Assembly: GCF_949987515.2 (NCBI RefSeq)
Contig: NC_082694.2
Span: forward strand, 14,811,958 to 14,875,957
Length of the DNA: 64,000 nt
Direction: 5' to 3'
From: Delphinus delphis
Lineage: Eukaryota; Chordata; Mammalia; Artiodactyla; Delphinidae
Position numbers and translations under genes: made by a program
Notes under the pieces: model-generated
The model's input: only the letters and a program-made list of their open reading frames with translations
Databases searched by the model: none
Told to the model about the DNA's origin: nothing
Part shown: positions 50,901 to 54,224 of the stretch, piece by piece
Numbering within the stretch: the first letter of the stretch is position 1
Layout of the letters: the number at the start of each line of letters is the position of its first letter

Positions 50901-52103
50901 AAACTTGCTTCCCTTATTTGAGCAGTTTTCAAGAAAAAGCAAAGATAATGACCAAGTGAAGATACTAAAACATATCCGTTACCCAGGATGGAAAGCTCTT
51001 CTGTTCTGACAAGCTTCCTTCAAGTTATCACCACTTCGGAGTCTTTGTTGGGGACCTTTTTTCAGTTATTTTTGCACAAAGGAGTCTTTGTTGGTACAAT
51101 GGCTTCCTCACTGGTAGTTTCCACACAATCCTTTCACACCAATACTTCTATTAGGGAGTACGATCAGAATTCATCTCTTTTCGAAAAGATCTAACTGAAA
51201 AAGGTTCTGCGTGCCATTCTGATTAAAAATCACTGGCCGCACTCGTTCCCATTTCTCTCCCTTCCCTCAAACACCCAAATGGAATATTTCAAAGCCATCC
51301 CTCCAACACACCATATAAGGGGCAGCTCCACCCCAGCCCTCCATATATGGTCATATCCCACACCCACTCACAGACTCATCAGAGACAACCAGGAACCCAC
51401 TCCTGCCCTGACCCACCATATACGGACAAATACCCACCTTAATATACTGAAGAGAATTAAGCTCCTTCCTCTACACTCACACTTCTAAGTCTGAAAGTTT
51501 AAGAAGTTGGGTGAAGAAATTAGAAGGAACAAACAAAAAACCCGACTGAAAGCACTTCTAAGCACTAGTGCTCAATTCTCAATGATTCCTAACGTCACCC
51601 ACTTGCCCAACTTAATATTAACAACACTCCCCCTTCGGAGAAATCATCGTACAGCCCTGATAAGGCACAGCGCGTGCAATAACTAATCATGTCTGAGCAA
51701 CCCTAAGCCCATTATTAAACACGGGCAACTCTAAGCCAAACACACCTCGCTCTACACACCATTTCAAAGACTTTCAAGGTCTACTTTTCTGCACCTTCAG
51801 ATCAGATGCCAACTTTCTGGTCGCCTTTTCAGAAAAAGGGAGGGAGGGTTGCTGGCTGTCTCGTTACCAAGGTAACTAGGAAACGTCCGACTGCCGAGGC
51901 CCGGGAGCCGGTTTTACCTTCAGATCCTTCTTAGTAACGTCGGTGTGGGAGACGGCTCGAATGGTCCCGGAGAGCCAGGGCCACTCGGCGACGCGCTCCA
52001 AGTCCCAGCTGTCGTGGCCGCCGTCGCTGCCGTCGGCTGCGGACAGACTGAGGAATCGCTTCCCTACCAATACTGGCCAACTTTCTCCGAGCGTGAGCAC
52101 CAT
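193..52103 (-). CDS. KDM3A: KDM3A (JMJD1A) lysine demethylase, coding exons 2-19, 3' end missing
   Basis: KDM3A is a nuclear Fe(II)/2-oxoglutarate-dependent demethylase that removes mono- and dimethyl marks from histone H3 Lys9, coactivates nuclear receptors and is a known hypoxia (HIF-1) target (family knowledge). Eighteen minus-strand exons splice in frame with GT/AG sites and give about 1,033 residues starting [14 protein letters not shown]. Visible landmarks are a six-cysteine zinc finger (Cys663, 666, 677, 680, 685, 688) and an LXXLL motif, FLRNLL, at about residues 885-890. These match the human positions, so the gene is near full length. The JmjC domain starts at about residue 1058 in human and is not in the window. 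No frameshift or premature stop was found. Exon numbering assumes a non-coding exon 1. The distinction from KDM3B and JMJD1C rests on the zinc-finger and N-terminal wording, which I recognise as KDM3A. Confidence 0.96.
365..1625 (-). other. KDM3A intron 18
   Basis: This is a 1.26-kb intron with no recognisable interspersed repeat. A G-rich run occurs at 1537-1556, 70-90 bases past the exon 18 donor. It reads as a C-tract on the KDM3A sense strand. Confidence 0.7.
1626..1862 (-). CDS. KDM3A: KDM3A exon 18, residues 897-975
   Basis: The 237-bp phase-0 exon encodes [20 protein letters not shown] to [10 protein letters not shown]. The flanks are TTCAG and CAG|GTAAGC. It is very conserved and is the linker preceding the catalytic domain. 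Confidence 0.95.
1931..2135 (+). mobile_element. CHR SINE in KDM3A intron 17
   Basis: This is a full cetacean CHR element: tRNA-Glu-derived head, central GCGGAGCGGCTGGGCCCGTG block, end gcaaaa and a poly-A tail. It is flanked by an exact 15-bp target duplication, aaaaaacccattcct, at 1916-1930 and 2136-2150. The perfect duplication suggests a fairly recent insertion. It lies antisense to KDM3A. Confidence 0.95.
2467..2639 (-). CDS. KDM3A: KDM3A exon 17, LXXLL motif, residues 839-896
   Basis: The 173-bp exon encodes [20 protein letters not shown] to [20 protein letters not shown] fits the LXXLL nuclear-receptor box annotated at about residues 885-889 in human KDM3A, which mediates ligand-dependent receptor binding. 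The motif is intact. The flanks are TCTTAG and AAG|GTACGC. Confidence 0.96.
2900..3480 (-). mobile_element. Ancient L1 fragment (ORF2 reverse-transcriptase region) in intron 16
   Basis: The plus strand reads as diverged antisense L1 ORF2: phrases equivalent to 'ttccaatacaatgtttaataaa', 'atccttgtgtcatgcctgaaca' and 'ttttctgcatctcttcacatgac' occur in canonical L1 order. It has many substitutions and small gaps, so it is an old L1M copy in the KDM3A sense orientation. The limits are approximate. Confidence 0.7.
3917..4112 (-). CDS. KDM3A: KDM3A exon 16, residues 774-839
   Basis: The 196-bp exon encodes [20 protein letters not shown] to [12 protein letters not shown], a Pro/Ser/Ala-rich linker ending in the conserved [16 protein letters not shown]. 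The flanks are CCACAG and AAGG|GTGAGT. Confidence 0.95.
4647..4847 (+). mobile_element. CHR SINE in KDM3A intron 15
   Basis: This is a full CHR element with an exact 13-bp duplication, aaaattgatgaac, at 4634-4646 and 4848-4860. Its head reads gcttccctgctggcgcag. It is antisense to KDM3A. Confidence 0.95.
5070..5230 (-). mobile_element. MIR SINE remnant
   Basis: The plus strand contains the reverse MIR core signature: 'ctgatgaggaagctgaagca', then an 'acaactggaaagtggcagaa' equivalent, then 'attcaaattcagtcctgact'. It is old and diverged, in intron 15. Confidence 0.65.
5837..5964 (-). CDS. KDM3A: KDM3A exon 15, residues 731-773
   Basis: The 128-bp exon encodes [20 protein letters not shown] to [11 protein letters not shown], including the short cysteine pair NCPCSNR. 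The acceptor is TTTTAG and the donor CAG|GTATTA. Confidence 0.95.
6345..6440 (-). CDS. KDM3A: KDM3A exon 14, residues 699-731
   Basis: The 96-bp exon between TTGCAG and AAAG|GTATTT encodes [20 protein letters not shown] then [11 protein letters not shown]. It follows exon 13 across a 138-bp intron. No internal ATG-started frame marks it; it was found by joining the flanking exons in phase. Confidence 0.93.
6579..6731 (-). CDS. KDM3A: KDM3A exon 13, C6 zinc finger, residues 648-699
   Basis: The 153-bp exon contains the family's zinc finger: CDVC, then CPRC, then CVDC, giving six cysteines at residues 663, 666, 677, 680, 685 and 688, followed by [10 protein letters not shown]. All metal-binding positions are intact. 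In KDM3A this finger is needed for demethylase function and chromatin binding (family knowledge). The flanks are TTGTAG and CAGG|GTGAGA. Confidence 0.97.
6732..9599 (-). other. KDM3A intron 12, mostly unique, with L2 and MER5-like remnants
   Basis: This is a 2.87-kb intron. A C/T-rich stretch at about 6,850-7,110 resembles an old L2 3' end. At 9,190-9,250 the text 'cctgattcagtaggtctagg' resembles a MER5-type hAT element. No conserved ORF was seen; the open frames here do not resemble any protein. Confidence 0.5.
9600..9814 (-). CDS. KDM3A: KDM3A exon 12, residues 576-648
   Basis: The 215-bp exon encodes [20 protein letters not shown], then [13 protein letters not shown], to EAMSTIEPH. The flanks are CTCTAG and CACA|GTAAGA. 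It is a highly conserved segment just before the zinc finger. Confidence 0.95.
9815..11640 (-). other. KDM3A intron 11, right-hand unique part
   Basis: This 1.8 kb is AT-rich intronic sequence between exon 12 and the ancient L1 at 11.6 kb. No repeat family or gene was recognised. Confidence 0.6.
11650..12578 (+). mobile_element. Ancient L1 3'-end fragment, split by a SINE
   Basis: The sequence 'cttctgacccagtaatgccac', then an AT-rich 3'UTR-like tract with 'atttttctatgtttgttact', follows an old L1M 3' region in plus orientation. A long-type CHR SINE interrupts it at about 12,091-12,425, and a younger L1 abuts its end at 12,579. A short continuation ending in A-runs may lie at 18,292-18,340, beyond the younger L1. 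Confidence 0.65.
12091..12425 (+). mobile_element. Long-form CHR SINE (CHRL type)
   Basis: The head 'ggacttccctggtggcgcag' is followed by several diverged copies of a ccacaactactgagcc-type module and an AATAAATAGATAAATAAAT tail. About 335 bp. The longer, more diverged form and imperfect flanks (cagtata / aagtata) suggest an older subfamily than the 200-bp CHR copies. Confidence 0.85.
12961..13890 (+). pseudogene. L1 copy A ORF1, frameshifted
   Basis: ORF1 encodes the L1 RNA-binding chaperone. The frame starting [18 protein letters not shown] runs through a long coiled coil ([14 protein letters not shown]) into the RNA-recognition region ([15 protein letters not shown]). It is closed by TAA at 13560-13562, inside a 26-bp tandem duplication (units beginning 13535 and 13561). 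The C-terminal part continues in another frame, for example '[15 protein letters not shown]'. It is non-functional as read. Confidence 0.88.
13917..17904 (+). pseudogene. L1 copy A ORF2, multiply disrupted
   Basis: ORF2 encodes an endonuclease and reverse transcriptase. The endonuclease start ([18 protein letters not shown]), endonuclease core, reverse transcriptase with LFADDMIL at about 15965, and a C-terminal Cys region ([19 protein letters not shown]) are all recognisable. Stops near 13995, 14376, 14688 and 15777, small deletions and the SINE at 16411-16624 break the frame. All parts are in the expected order. Confidence 0.9.
16411..16624 (+). mobile_element. CHR SINE nested in L1 copy A
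   Basis: This is a complete CHR element with an (ATA)n tail in place of plain poly-A. It is flanked by an exact 17-bp duplication, aaaaattgcacaacttg, at 16394-16410 and 16625-16641. The duplicated bases are L1 ORF2 sequence, proving the SINE arrived after the L1. Confidence 0.96.
18292..18511 (-). other. Intron 11 segment beside exon 11
   Basis: A short A-rich tail (18322-18334) may be the distal end of the older L1 split by copy A. The rest is unique sequence leading to the exon 11 donor. Confidence 0.5.
18512..18716 (-). CDS. KDM3A: KDM3A exon 11, residues 508-576
   Basis: The 205-bp exon reads [20 protein letters not shown] to [12 protein letters not shown], including the cysteine cluster [12 protein letters not shown]. 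The flanks are TTCTAG and GAG|GTGAGC. It is isolated between two long L1 insertions in the neighbouring introns. Its length is not a multiple of three, so loss or skipping would shift the frame. Confidence 0.95.
19448..19635 (+). mobile_element. MER2/Tigger-type DNA transposon
   Basis: It begins cagtgggccctctacatccg after TA and contains 'gtgggttcaaccaaccatgg', typical of the MER2/Tigger group. It ends 'atactgtgggactg' before TA. At 188 bp it is a non-autonomous mariner-superfamily copy. L1 copy B begins 24 bases further on. Strand is arbitrary. Confidence 0.75.
20882..21430 (+). repeat. 274-bp tandem duplication in the L1 copy B 5'UTR
   Basis: The block beginning tagacaacgagtcatcc at 20882 recurs at 21156, with the same order of landmarks (gaggaggtggacttygagagc, attttgtctgtata, gttctatccgtc, taactttattatacttta) at a constant 274-base offset. 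The copies differ by scattered substitutions. Confidence 0.9.
21095..21545 (+). repeat. (TTCC/CTTT)n low-complexity pyrimidine tracts in L1 5'UTR
   Basis: Two blocks of ttcc/tttc tetranucleotide runs end each copy of the duplicated 5'UTR unit, at about 21,100-21,155 and 21,375-21,540. They are prone to slippage and will be length-variable. Confidence 0.9.
22077..22960 (+). pseudogene. L1 copy B ORF1, truncated
   Basis: The frame [19 protein letters not shown] runs through the coiled coil ([15 protein letters not shown]) and stops at TGA 22482-22484, in the codon after RTNI. Beyond it the RNA-binding region ([16 protein letters not shown]) is readable in the same register, then breaks into several frames. 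Confidence 0.88.
23022..26796 (+). pseudogene. L1 copy B ORF2, multiply disrupted
   Basis: The start is broken by loss of four bases relative to copy A near 23,037, giving an early TAA. The endonuclease ([16 protein letters not shown]), reverse transcriptase ([34 protein letters not shown]) and C-terminal Cys region ([19 protein letters not shown]) survive as long open segments at 23093-23793, 24054-24893, 25014-25313 and 25364-26227. Frameshifts near 23,275 and 25,310 and stops at 23793 and 24893 inactivate it. Confidence 0.92.
27204..28873 (-). other. KDM3A intron 10, left-hand unique part
   Basis: This is 1.7 kb of AT-rich intronic DNA with no repeat family or gene recognised. Confidence 0.6.
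28887..29094 (-). mobile_element. CHR SINE, sense to KDM3A
   Basis: This is a full CHR element in reverse, opening with a T-run and ending 'ccaccagggaagccca'. The target duplication caattcccttttt is at 28874-28886 and 29095-29107. It is one of three intragenic CHR copies in the KDM3A sense orientation. Confidence 0.93.
29240..29525 (+). mobile_element. Ancient L1 3'-end fragment
   Basis: Phrases such as 'aaatgcatataatggaatcc', 'gtgtttctatatacatggaa' and the closing 'attgtatgaactttttctac' match the 3' tail of old L1M elements. It is diverged and sits just downstream of KDM3A exon 10. Confidence 0.55.
29606..30120 (-). CDS. KDM3A: KDM3A exon 10, large disordered region, residues 336-508
   Basis: At 515 bp this is the largest coding exon in the window. 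It encodes a Ser/Thr/Pro/Glu-rich segment, from [20 protein letters not shown] to [11 protein letters not shown], with no recognisable fold. Family members vary most in this linker. The acceptor is TTTCAG and the donor AATG|GTGAGT. The reading frame is uninterrupted. A plus-strand open frame over the same bases is a shadow. Confidence 0.95.
30121..31706 (-). other. KDM3A intron 9
   Basis: This is a 1.6-kb intron. C/T-rich stretches at 30,830-31,110 and 31,230-31,450 may be decayed L2, but the match is weak. No gene was seen. Confidence 0.45.
31707..31870 (-). CDS. KDM3A: KDM3A exon 9, residues 282-336
   Basis: The 164-bp exon encodes [20 protein letters not shown] through NLGAKIPQ, a Pro/Ser/Thr-rich low-complexity segment. 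The flanks are TTTTAG and AAGG|GTGAGT. It ends two bases into a Gly codon that exon 10 completes. Confidence 0.94.
31871..33400 (-). other. KDM3A intron 8, proximal unique part
   Basis: This is largely unique sequence. A MIR-like piece at about 33,150-33,215 reads 'acctctctgggcctcagctt'. No gene was seen. Confidence 0.5.
33420..33990 (+). mobile_element. L2 LINE 3' end
   Basis: The C/T-rich text runs from 'cactgcctccaagaattcta' to the classic L2 terminus 'ggcacatagcagatgctcaa' plus taaaaaag. It is old, in the plus orientation, within intron 8. Confidence 0.7.
34205..34430 (+). mobile_element. MIR SINE
   Basis: The sequence 'acggtggctaagagcactgg', then 'cctctctaagcttcagtttc', then 'cagtgcctggcacacag' follows the MIR consensus from head to tail. 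It is diverged. Confidence 0.8.
34500..36747 (-). other. KDM3A intron 8, middle part
   Basis: This is mostly unique intron. It has an A-run at 35226-35245, a reverse MIR-like core at about 35,590-35,690 ('ttagatgctgaagttaaggc') and no gene. Confidence 0.5.
36765..36944 (+). mobile_element. CHR-2/Bov-tA-like tRNA-Glu SINE
   Basis: The head 'ggacttccctggtggcccag' and body 'gatccctggtcggggaacta' with an aaataaataaaataaaat tail mark the variant shared with ruminant tA SINEs. An exact 17-bp duplication, aaaattctaaactccag, lies at 36748-36764 and 36945-36961. Confidence 0.92.
36962..38131 (-). other. KDM3A intron 8, distal part
   Basis: This is unique intronic sequence up to the exon 8 donor. Nothing recognisable was seen. 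Confidence 0.6.
38132..38220 (-). CDS. KDM3A: KDM3A exon 8, residues 252-281
   Basis: The 89-bp exon reads [20 protein letters not shown] then SKQAKSCSE. The flanks are TTTTAG and GAG|GTAACT. The basic stretch IKRKSS resembles a nuclear-localisation-type patch, which is an inference from composition only. Confidence 0.93.
38325..38397 (-). CDS. KDM3A: KDM3A exon 7, residues 228-252
   Basis: The small 73-bp exon encodes [20 protein letters not shown] followed by FVTC and a split Gly. The flanks are TTTAAG and TGTG|GTAAGA. It is separated from exon 8 by only a 104-bp intron. Confidence 0.93.
38496..38861 (+). mobile_element. Long-form CHR SINE (CHRL type) in intron 6
   Basis: It has the same layout as the copy at 12,091: a tRNA-Glu head, repeated ccacaactactgagcc modules and a tail of aattaattaattaatt. 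An 11-bp duplication, taggggcttct, flanks it at 38485-38495 and 38862-38872. It occupies over half of the 631-bp intron. Confidence 0.92.
39029..39153 (-). CDS. KDM3A: KDM3A exon 6, residues 186-227
   Basis: The 125-bp exon completes the split Gly and reads [20 protein letters not shown] to LQVNCEE. The flanks are TTTAAG and GAG|GTAAGG. With exon 5 it makes exactly 76 codons. Confidence 0.94.
39847..39949 (-). CDS. KDM3A: KDM3A exon 5, residues 152-186
   Basis: The 103-bp exon starts [19 protein letters not shown] after TTTTCAG and ends ESHLLQ plus one base of a split Gly codon at CAAG|GTAAGA. It joins exon 6 in phase 1. Confidence 0.94.
39950..41469 (-). other. KDM3A intron 4, proximal part
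   Basis: This is unique sequence with a G-run at 40447-40456. No gene or clear repeat was seen. Confidence 0.6.
41488..41693 (+). mobile_element. CHR SINE in intron 4
   Basis: This is a full CHR element with an 18-bp duplication, ataaaaaaaccagtgtta at 41470-41487, repeated with one mismatch at 41694-41711. It is antisense to KDM3A. Confidence 0.93.
41892..41943. repeat. (AC)26 microsatellite
   Basis: An uninterrupted dinucleotide tract of about 52 bases in KDM3A intron 4. Perfect arrays of this length are usually polymorphic. Confidence 0.97.
41944..42874 (-). other. KDM3A intron 4, distal part
   Basis: This is unique intron with an AT/GT-rich patch at 42,560-42,600 (atatat/tatgta). No gene was seen. 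Confidence 0.6.
42875..42985 (-). CDS. KDM3A: KDM3A exon 4, residues 115-151
   Basis: The 111-bp phase-0 exon lies between TTTCAG and CAG|GTAAAA. It encodes [19 protein letters not shown] through LLKPIQ. The first codon is ATG (Met). From memory, the human protein has Thr here, so this may be an ordinary substitution at the exon junction. Confidence 0.94.
42986..44215 (-). other. KDM3A intron 3
   Basis: This is a 1.23-kb intron. Possible L2 remains lie at 43,380-43,570 and a reverse MIR-like core at about 43,980-44,030 ('agtgaagaaactgaggccca'). No gene was seen. Confidence 0.5.
44216..44371 (-). CDS. KDM3A: KDM3A exon 3, residues 63-114
   Basis: The 156-bp exon is phase 0 at both ends. It begins [15 protein letters not shown] after CTTAG and ends VQWPAI before GTGAGT. 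It encodes part of the conserved N-terminal region. The antisense AluI-like tandem (CACACAC) at its 5' edge is simply the coding GTGTGTGTG. Confidence 0.94.
44372..45333 (-). other. KDM3A intron 2, proximal part
   Basis: This is unique intronic DNA between exon 3 and the first SINE. Nothing recognisable was seen. Confidence 0.6.
45349..45549 (+). mobile_element. CHR SINE in intron 2
   Basis: This is a full CHR element with an exact 15-bp duplication, aaaaatcactatttt, at 45334-45348 and 45550-45564. It is antisense to KDM3A and looks recent. Confidence 0.95.
45730..45985 (+). mobile_element. L2 LINE 3'-end remnant
   Basis: The text runs from 'caagccttcccttaccaaag' through 'tttgtagcactattccacat' to 'tacttgttgaatgaataaa', the typical L2 end. 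It is diverged. Confidence 0.6.
46773..46977 (-). mobile_element. CHR SINE, sense to KDM3A, intron 2
   Basis: This is a reverse CHR copy with an 11-bp duplication, agactaggtag, at 46762-46772 and 46978-46988. It pairs as an inverted repeat with the plus-strand copy at 47,735. Confidence 0.94.
47237..47596 (-). mobile_element. Long-form CHR SINE (CHRL type), sense to KDM3A
   Basis: In reverse it ends 'gccaccagggaagtccc' and starts with a TTTATTTATTAATT tail. The internal modules 'ctcagtagttgtggcgcaca' match the long subfamily. Duplications tatatctcaatt / tatgtctcaatt at 47225-47236 and 47597-47608 differ at one base. Confidence 0.9.
47735..47943 (+). mobile_element. CHR SINE in intron 2
   Basis: This is a full CHR element with a 14-bp duplication, aaaagatgactttt, at 47721-47734 and 47944-47957. 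It has a small variant tail region (gctgcagctgtgggaggccc). Confidence 0.94.
47958..49400 (-). other. KDM3A intron 2, middle part
   Basis: This is AT-rich unique intron. No repeat or gene was recognised. Confidence 0.6.
49415..49565 (+). mobile_element. MIR SINE remnant
   Basis: The text 'ttcggcaagttatttaactt', then 'aagcctcaatttctaacact', then 'gtgaggattaaatcaaagta' follows the MIR core and 3' part. It directly precedes the 97-bp tandem duplication. Confidence 0.7.
49566..49759. repeat. 97-bp tandem duplication in KDM3A intron 2
   Basis: Copy 1 (49566-49662) and copy 2 (49663-49759) are head to tail. All landmarks (atctattatgtcttcacc, aatcaactactaaacattgt, agtctttctctagatgaaac) recur at a 97-base offset. 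I count about three substitutions between them. Confidence 0.95.
50225..50400 (+). mobile_element. MIR SINE remnant (weak)
   Basis: The text 'gtcacttagtagctaactat', then 'tctttattctgaaaatgaag' resembles the MIR core. It is highly diverged. Confidence 0.5.
50401..51880 (-). other. KDM3A intron 2, part next to exon 2
   Basis: This is 1.5 kb of unique sequence adjoining the promoter CpG-rich region. The open frames have no recognisable similarity. Confidence 0.6.
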
Positions 52104-52132
52104 GGTTCCAACGCTGCAGGAAGGGCTCCTCC
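51918..52132 (-). CDS. KDM3A: KDM3A exon 2, start codon and residues 1-62
   Basis: The acceptor TTTTTGCAG|GGAGG at 52133-52135 is followed by 29 bases of 5'UTR and the ATG at 52101-52103. The coding part opens [14 protein letters not shown] and ends VTKKDLK at the donor AAG|GTAAAA. The open frame continues upstream of the ATG only because the CpG-rich intron lacks stops; the acceptor argues against an N-terminal extension. This is the start of the conserved N-terminal region of the KDM3 family. Confidence 0.93.
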
Positions 52133-52714
52133 CTGCAAAAACACAAAAACAAAATGCAACGGGGGCGGCCGGCGGGAGGGGGCCGGGAAGAGAGGTCGGT
52201 GGGGGAGGCCAGGGCGGAGGAAAGGGTCCTAATCCCGATCGGAGGAGGGGACCCCAGGCGGCGGCGGGTGAGACGGAGGACCCGCACCCGATCTCTCCAC
52301 CCGCGCCCTTCCCGCCCCCCGATCCCTCCCCCACCGCAAACACTGGCCCAAGCGTCGCGTGACCCTGGCTCTCCCAAGTTTCGCTTTTCCAAAACCTGAA
52401 ACCTAAATGCAGACAGAGTGAGGGGAGAATTATTTGTGGCTTAAGTGGATTTGAAAGTGTTCGCCCCTCACCCCGGAAAAGAAAAGGCCCCGAAGCAGAG
52501 GCCCCGTCCCAGGCGGCCGGGTCCCCGCCCCGGGCAGCCCCGCGGGAGGGGCGAGCCCGCCGTTCCGCACTTGCCCCGCCGCCCCGCCCCGACACCCTTC
52601 TACTCGGCCGCAGACCCCCAGCCTGCGCCGCGGCGCGGGGGCGGCGGGGCCGCGGGCTTGGCGCCTTCACCTTTCTTCCTCCGATCCCTTCAGCCGAGGC
52701 CGTGGCGCTCTTAC

Positions 52715-52830
52715 CCCGCCTCCCGCCTCCCGCCTCCCGCCTCCCTGAGTCACCGGCGGCGGCCACCGTTTCCAGCCGCCCAGCCGACTCTAGCTCTCTG
52801 ACTTGGTTCAAGAGCTCTCACAAGACACGC
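52715..52830 (-). other. KDM3A: KDM3A exon 1, non-coding (inferred)
   Basis: The coding exon 2 has a clear acceptor 30 bases before the ATG, so an upstream 5'UTR exon must exist. The best donor in the CpG-rich promoter is GGCGGG|GTAAGAG, placing the exon end at 52715. The 5' limit is only a guess, set near a minus-strand GCGTG core and downstream of two inverted CCAAT boxes. The exon is very G-rich on the sense strand, with GGAGGCG repeats just before the donor. Transcript data would be needed to fix the start site. Another donor in 52,140-52,700 cannot be excluded. Confidence 0.55.
52826..52830 (-). promoter_or_regulatory. Candidate hypoxia-response core near exon 1
   Basis: The sense strand reads TGTGCGTGTCTTG, containing the HIF core RCGTG. 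KDM3A is an established HIF-1 target, so a core near the start site is plausible. Other RCGTG cores lie on the plus strand at 53326-53330 and 53457-53461. Confidence 0.45.
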
Positions 52831-52873
52831 ACAGCCTCCCGGGCCCGCCCCCTCGGAGCCGCTTCCATCGCTC

Positions 52874-52931
52874 ATTGGCTGGGTCCAAGGAGCTGGGCGA
52901 GACTCGTGGGGAAGGAGCCCATCGCCATTGG
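52874..52931 (-). promoter_or_regulatory. Paired inverted CCAAT (NF-Y) boxes
   Basis: ATTGG on the plus strand at 52874-52878 and 52927-52931 reads as CCAAT on the KDM3A sense strand, in CAGCCAATGAG and GGCCAATGGCG contexts. The boxes are 53 bases apart and about 50-100 bases upstream of the inferred exon 1. Paired CCAAT boxes in this position are typical NF-Y targets. Confidence 0.75.
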
Positions 52932-52943
52932 CCGCCCCGGCGA

Positions 52944-52951
52944 GGGCGGGG
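52944..52951 (+). promoter_or_regulatory. GC box (Sp1-type)
   Basis: GGGCGGGG lies just upstream of the CCAAT pair. Confidence 0.6.
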
Positions 52952-53486
52952 CGAGAGAAAAAAACAATTCCTCGGCTGCCTCCTCCCTTTCCCCTCCCCC
53001 TTCCGACTCTCGGACGACCCCCATTAGGTTAAAGTACACCGAGCGTAAGCGAGGGATCCCTCCGCCACAGCCATTCTTTCCATTTGTTGCCTCACGGGAT
53101 GCAAAAAAGTCCAGAGAAATCGGTCATCAACTTTAGGACCCAGAGGAAAATTGCAGTGGTGCACAGATAAGACTGAATGGCGAACCCCAGGGCTGTAAGT
53201 GCTTATTGGATTGCTTTTCAAGTGCGTAGGCTGTCGACCGAAGATAGGCTTTTCACTTGGCGGAAGAATCTCACAGGAAAGGGGTGAGGGCGGTGCAGAG
53301 TCAGCGGGGGAGGGAAGGGACATGAACGTGCGGTTTGAAGCGTACTCAGTTAGAGGGAGGAGCGACGGTGCTCTAGAGACTCGTGCGCAGGCGCTTCGCG
53401 GAGGAGAGGCTGGAGCTTGGGCTGCTGGGCGAAATGGCCGCGGGAGGCGCAGGCGCACGTGGTGCTGATCATGGAACGTCTAAAGT

Positions 53487-53497
53487 CCGCCATTTTG
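53487..53497 (+). promoter_or_regulatory. YY1-type motif, possible divergent start
   Basis: CCGCCATTTTG matches the YY1 site often found at mammalian transcription starts, here oriented away from KDM3A. It lies about 650 bases upstream of the KDM3A exon 1 region, within an 82-codon plus-strand open frame at 53383-53628. Confidence 0.55.
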
Positions 53498-53629
53498 AAG
53501 GAAAAATGAAGAAAGGCATGGAGTCCCTGGGAAATGACACGTTAATTAAATCCAAAGCAAAAGATGCAGTTCAGTACAATGCAGAATGGGTATTTTTCTT
53601 TTTGTTTTTCAATGTAAAGGGAGGATGAA

Positions 53630-54200
53630 AAGATATTCTGAGTCTTACAATGAAATGGAAAGACTAGATCAAGGTCATAATGATGTAAGAGATATGAAGA
53701 GGAGGTGACTTTGAAGGACAAAGGAGTTGAGGGGTGATTGTGTCTTTTGGACCTGAAGTTTTTTGGTTGAATGAAGAAAAAACGGAATGAAGTAATTGAA
53801 GATCTCTTATTTTATAAAGGCTGGTGCTTGACCTGGCATCACATTTAATCTTTAAATGAAGATTAAGTGAAGAACTCAAGCTCCCAATTTTACAAGTGTG
53901 AAAACCGAGAATCCGAAAAAGTTCAGAAATGTATTCAAGGAATTATAGATAGAAGTTAAATCCAGGTGTTGATTTTCAACATATATGTTCTGAATACATG
54001 ACATTAAATAAAAATTTTAATTAAGAATAAACACTGAAGGATTAATTTGATTTGTAATTTACAGACCATTGAAAAGGGGGAAAATGGAACAGAGAAAACT
54101 TGTCCAGCACAACATAAGTCAGAATGGGAAGAAGGGAGGAATAAAAAAAGAAAAAAAAAAAAAAACCTAAGCAGAAATACGGTAAATACAAAAATAAAAT
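53630..54200. other. Intergenic, with a weak reverse MIR piece
   Basis: At 53,830-53,960 'gtgtgaaaaccgagaatccg' fits a reverse MIR core. Otherwise the sequence is AT-rich with an A-run near 54,146-54,165. Confidence 0.45.
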
Positions 54201-54224
54201 AAAATAAAATTAGAGGAGTAAGTC

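Larger units (their letters stand above)
51880..53480. promoter_or_regulatory. CpG-rich KDM3A promoter region
   Basis: About 1.6 kb has high G+C and dense CpG, in sharp contrast to the AT-rich surroundings. It covers exon 2, intron 1, inferred exon 1 and the proximal upstream DNA. This is the usual layout for a broadly expressed mammalian gene. No TATA box was seen at a sensible distance. Confidence 0.88.

Noticed and set aside
51876..52811. A 311-codon minus-strand open frame extending upstream of the KDM3A ATG
   Set aside because: The upstream part runs through a clear splice acceptor and GC-rich intron 1. The known KDM3A N-terminus MVLTLGESW starts at 52103, so the extension is not coding.
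52445..53136. Pro/Arg-rich plus-strand frames in the promoter
   Set aside because: Low-complexity translations of CpG-rich DNA without start context, splice logic or recognisable domains.
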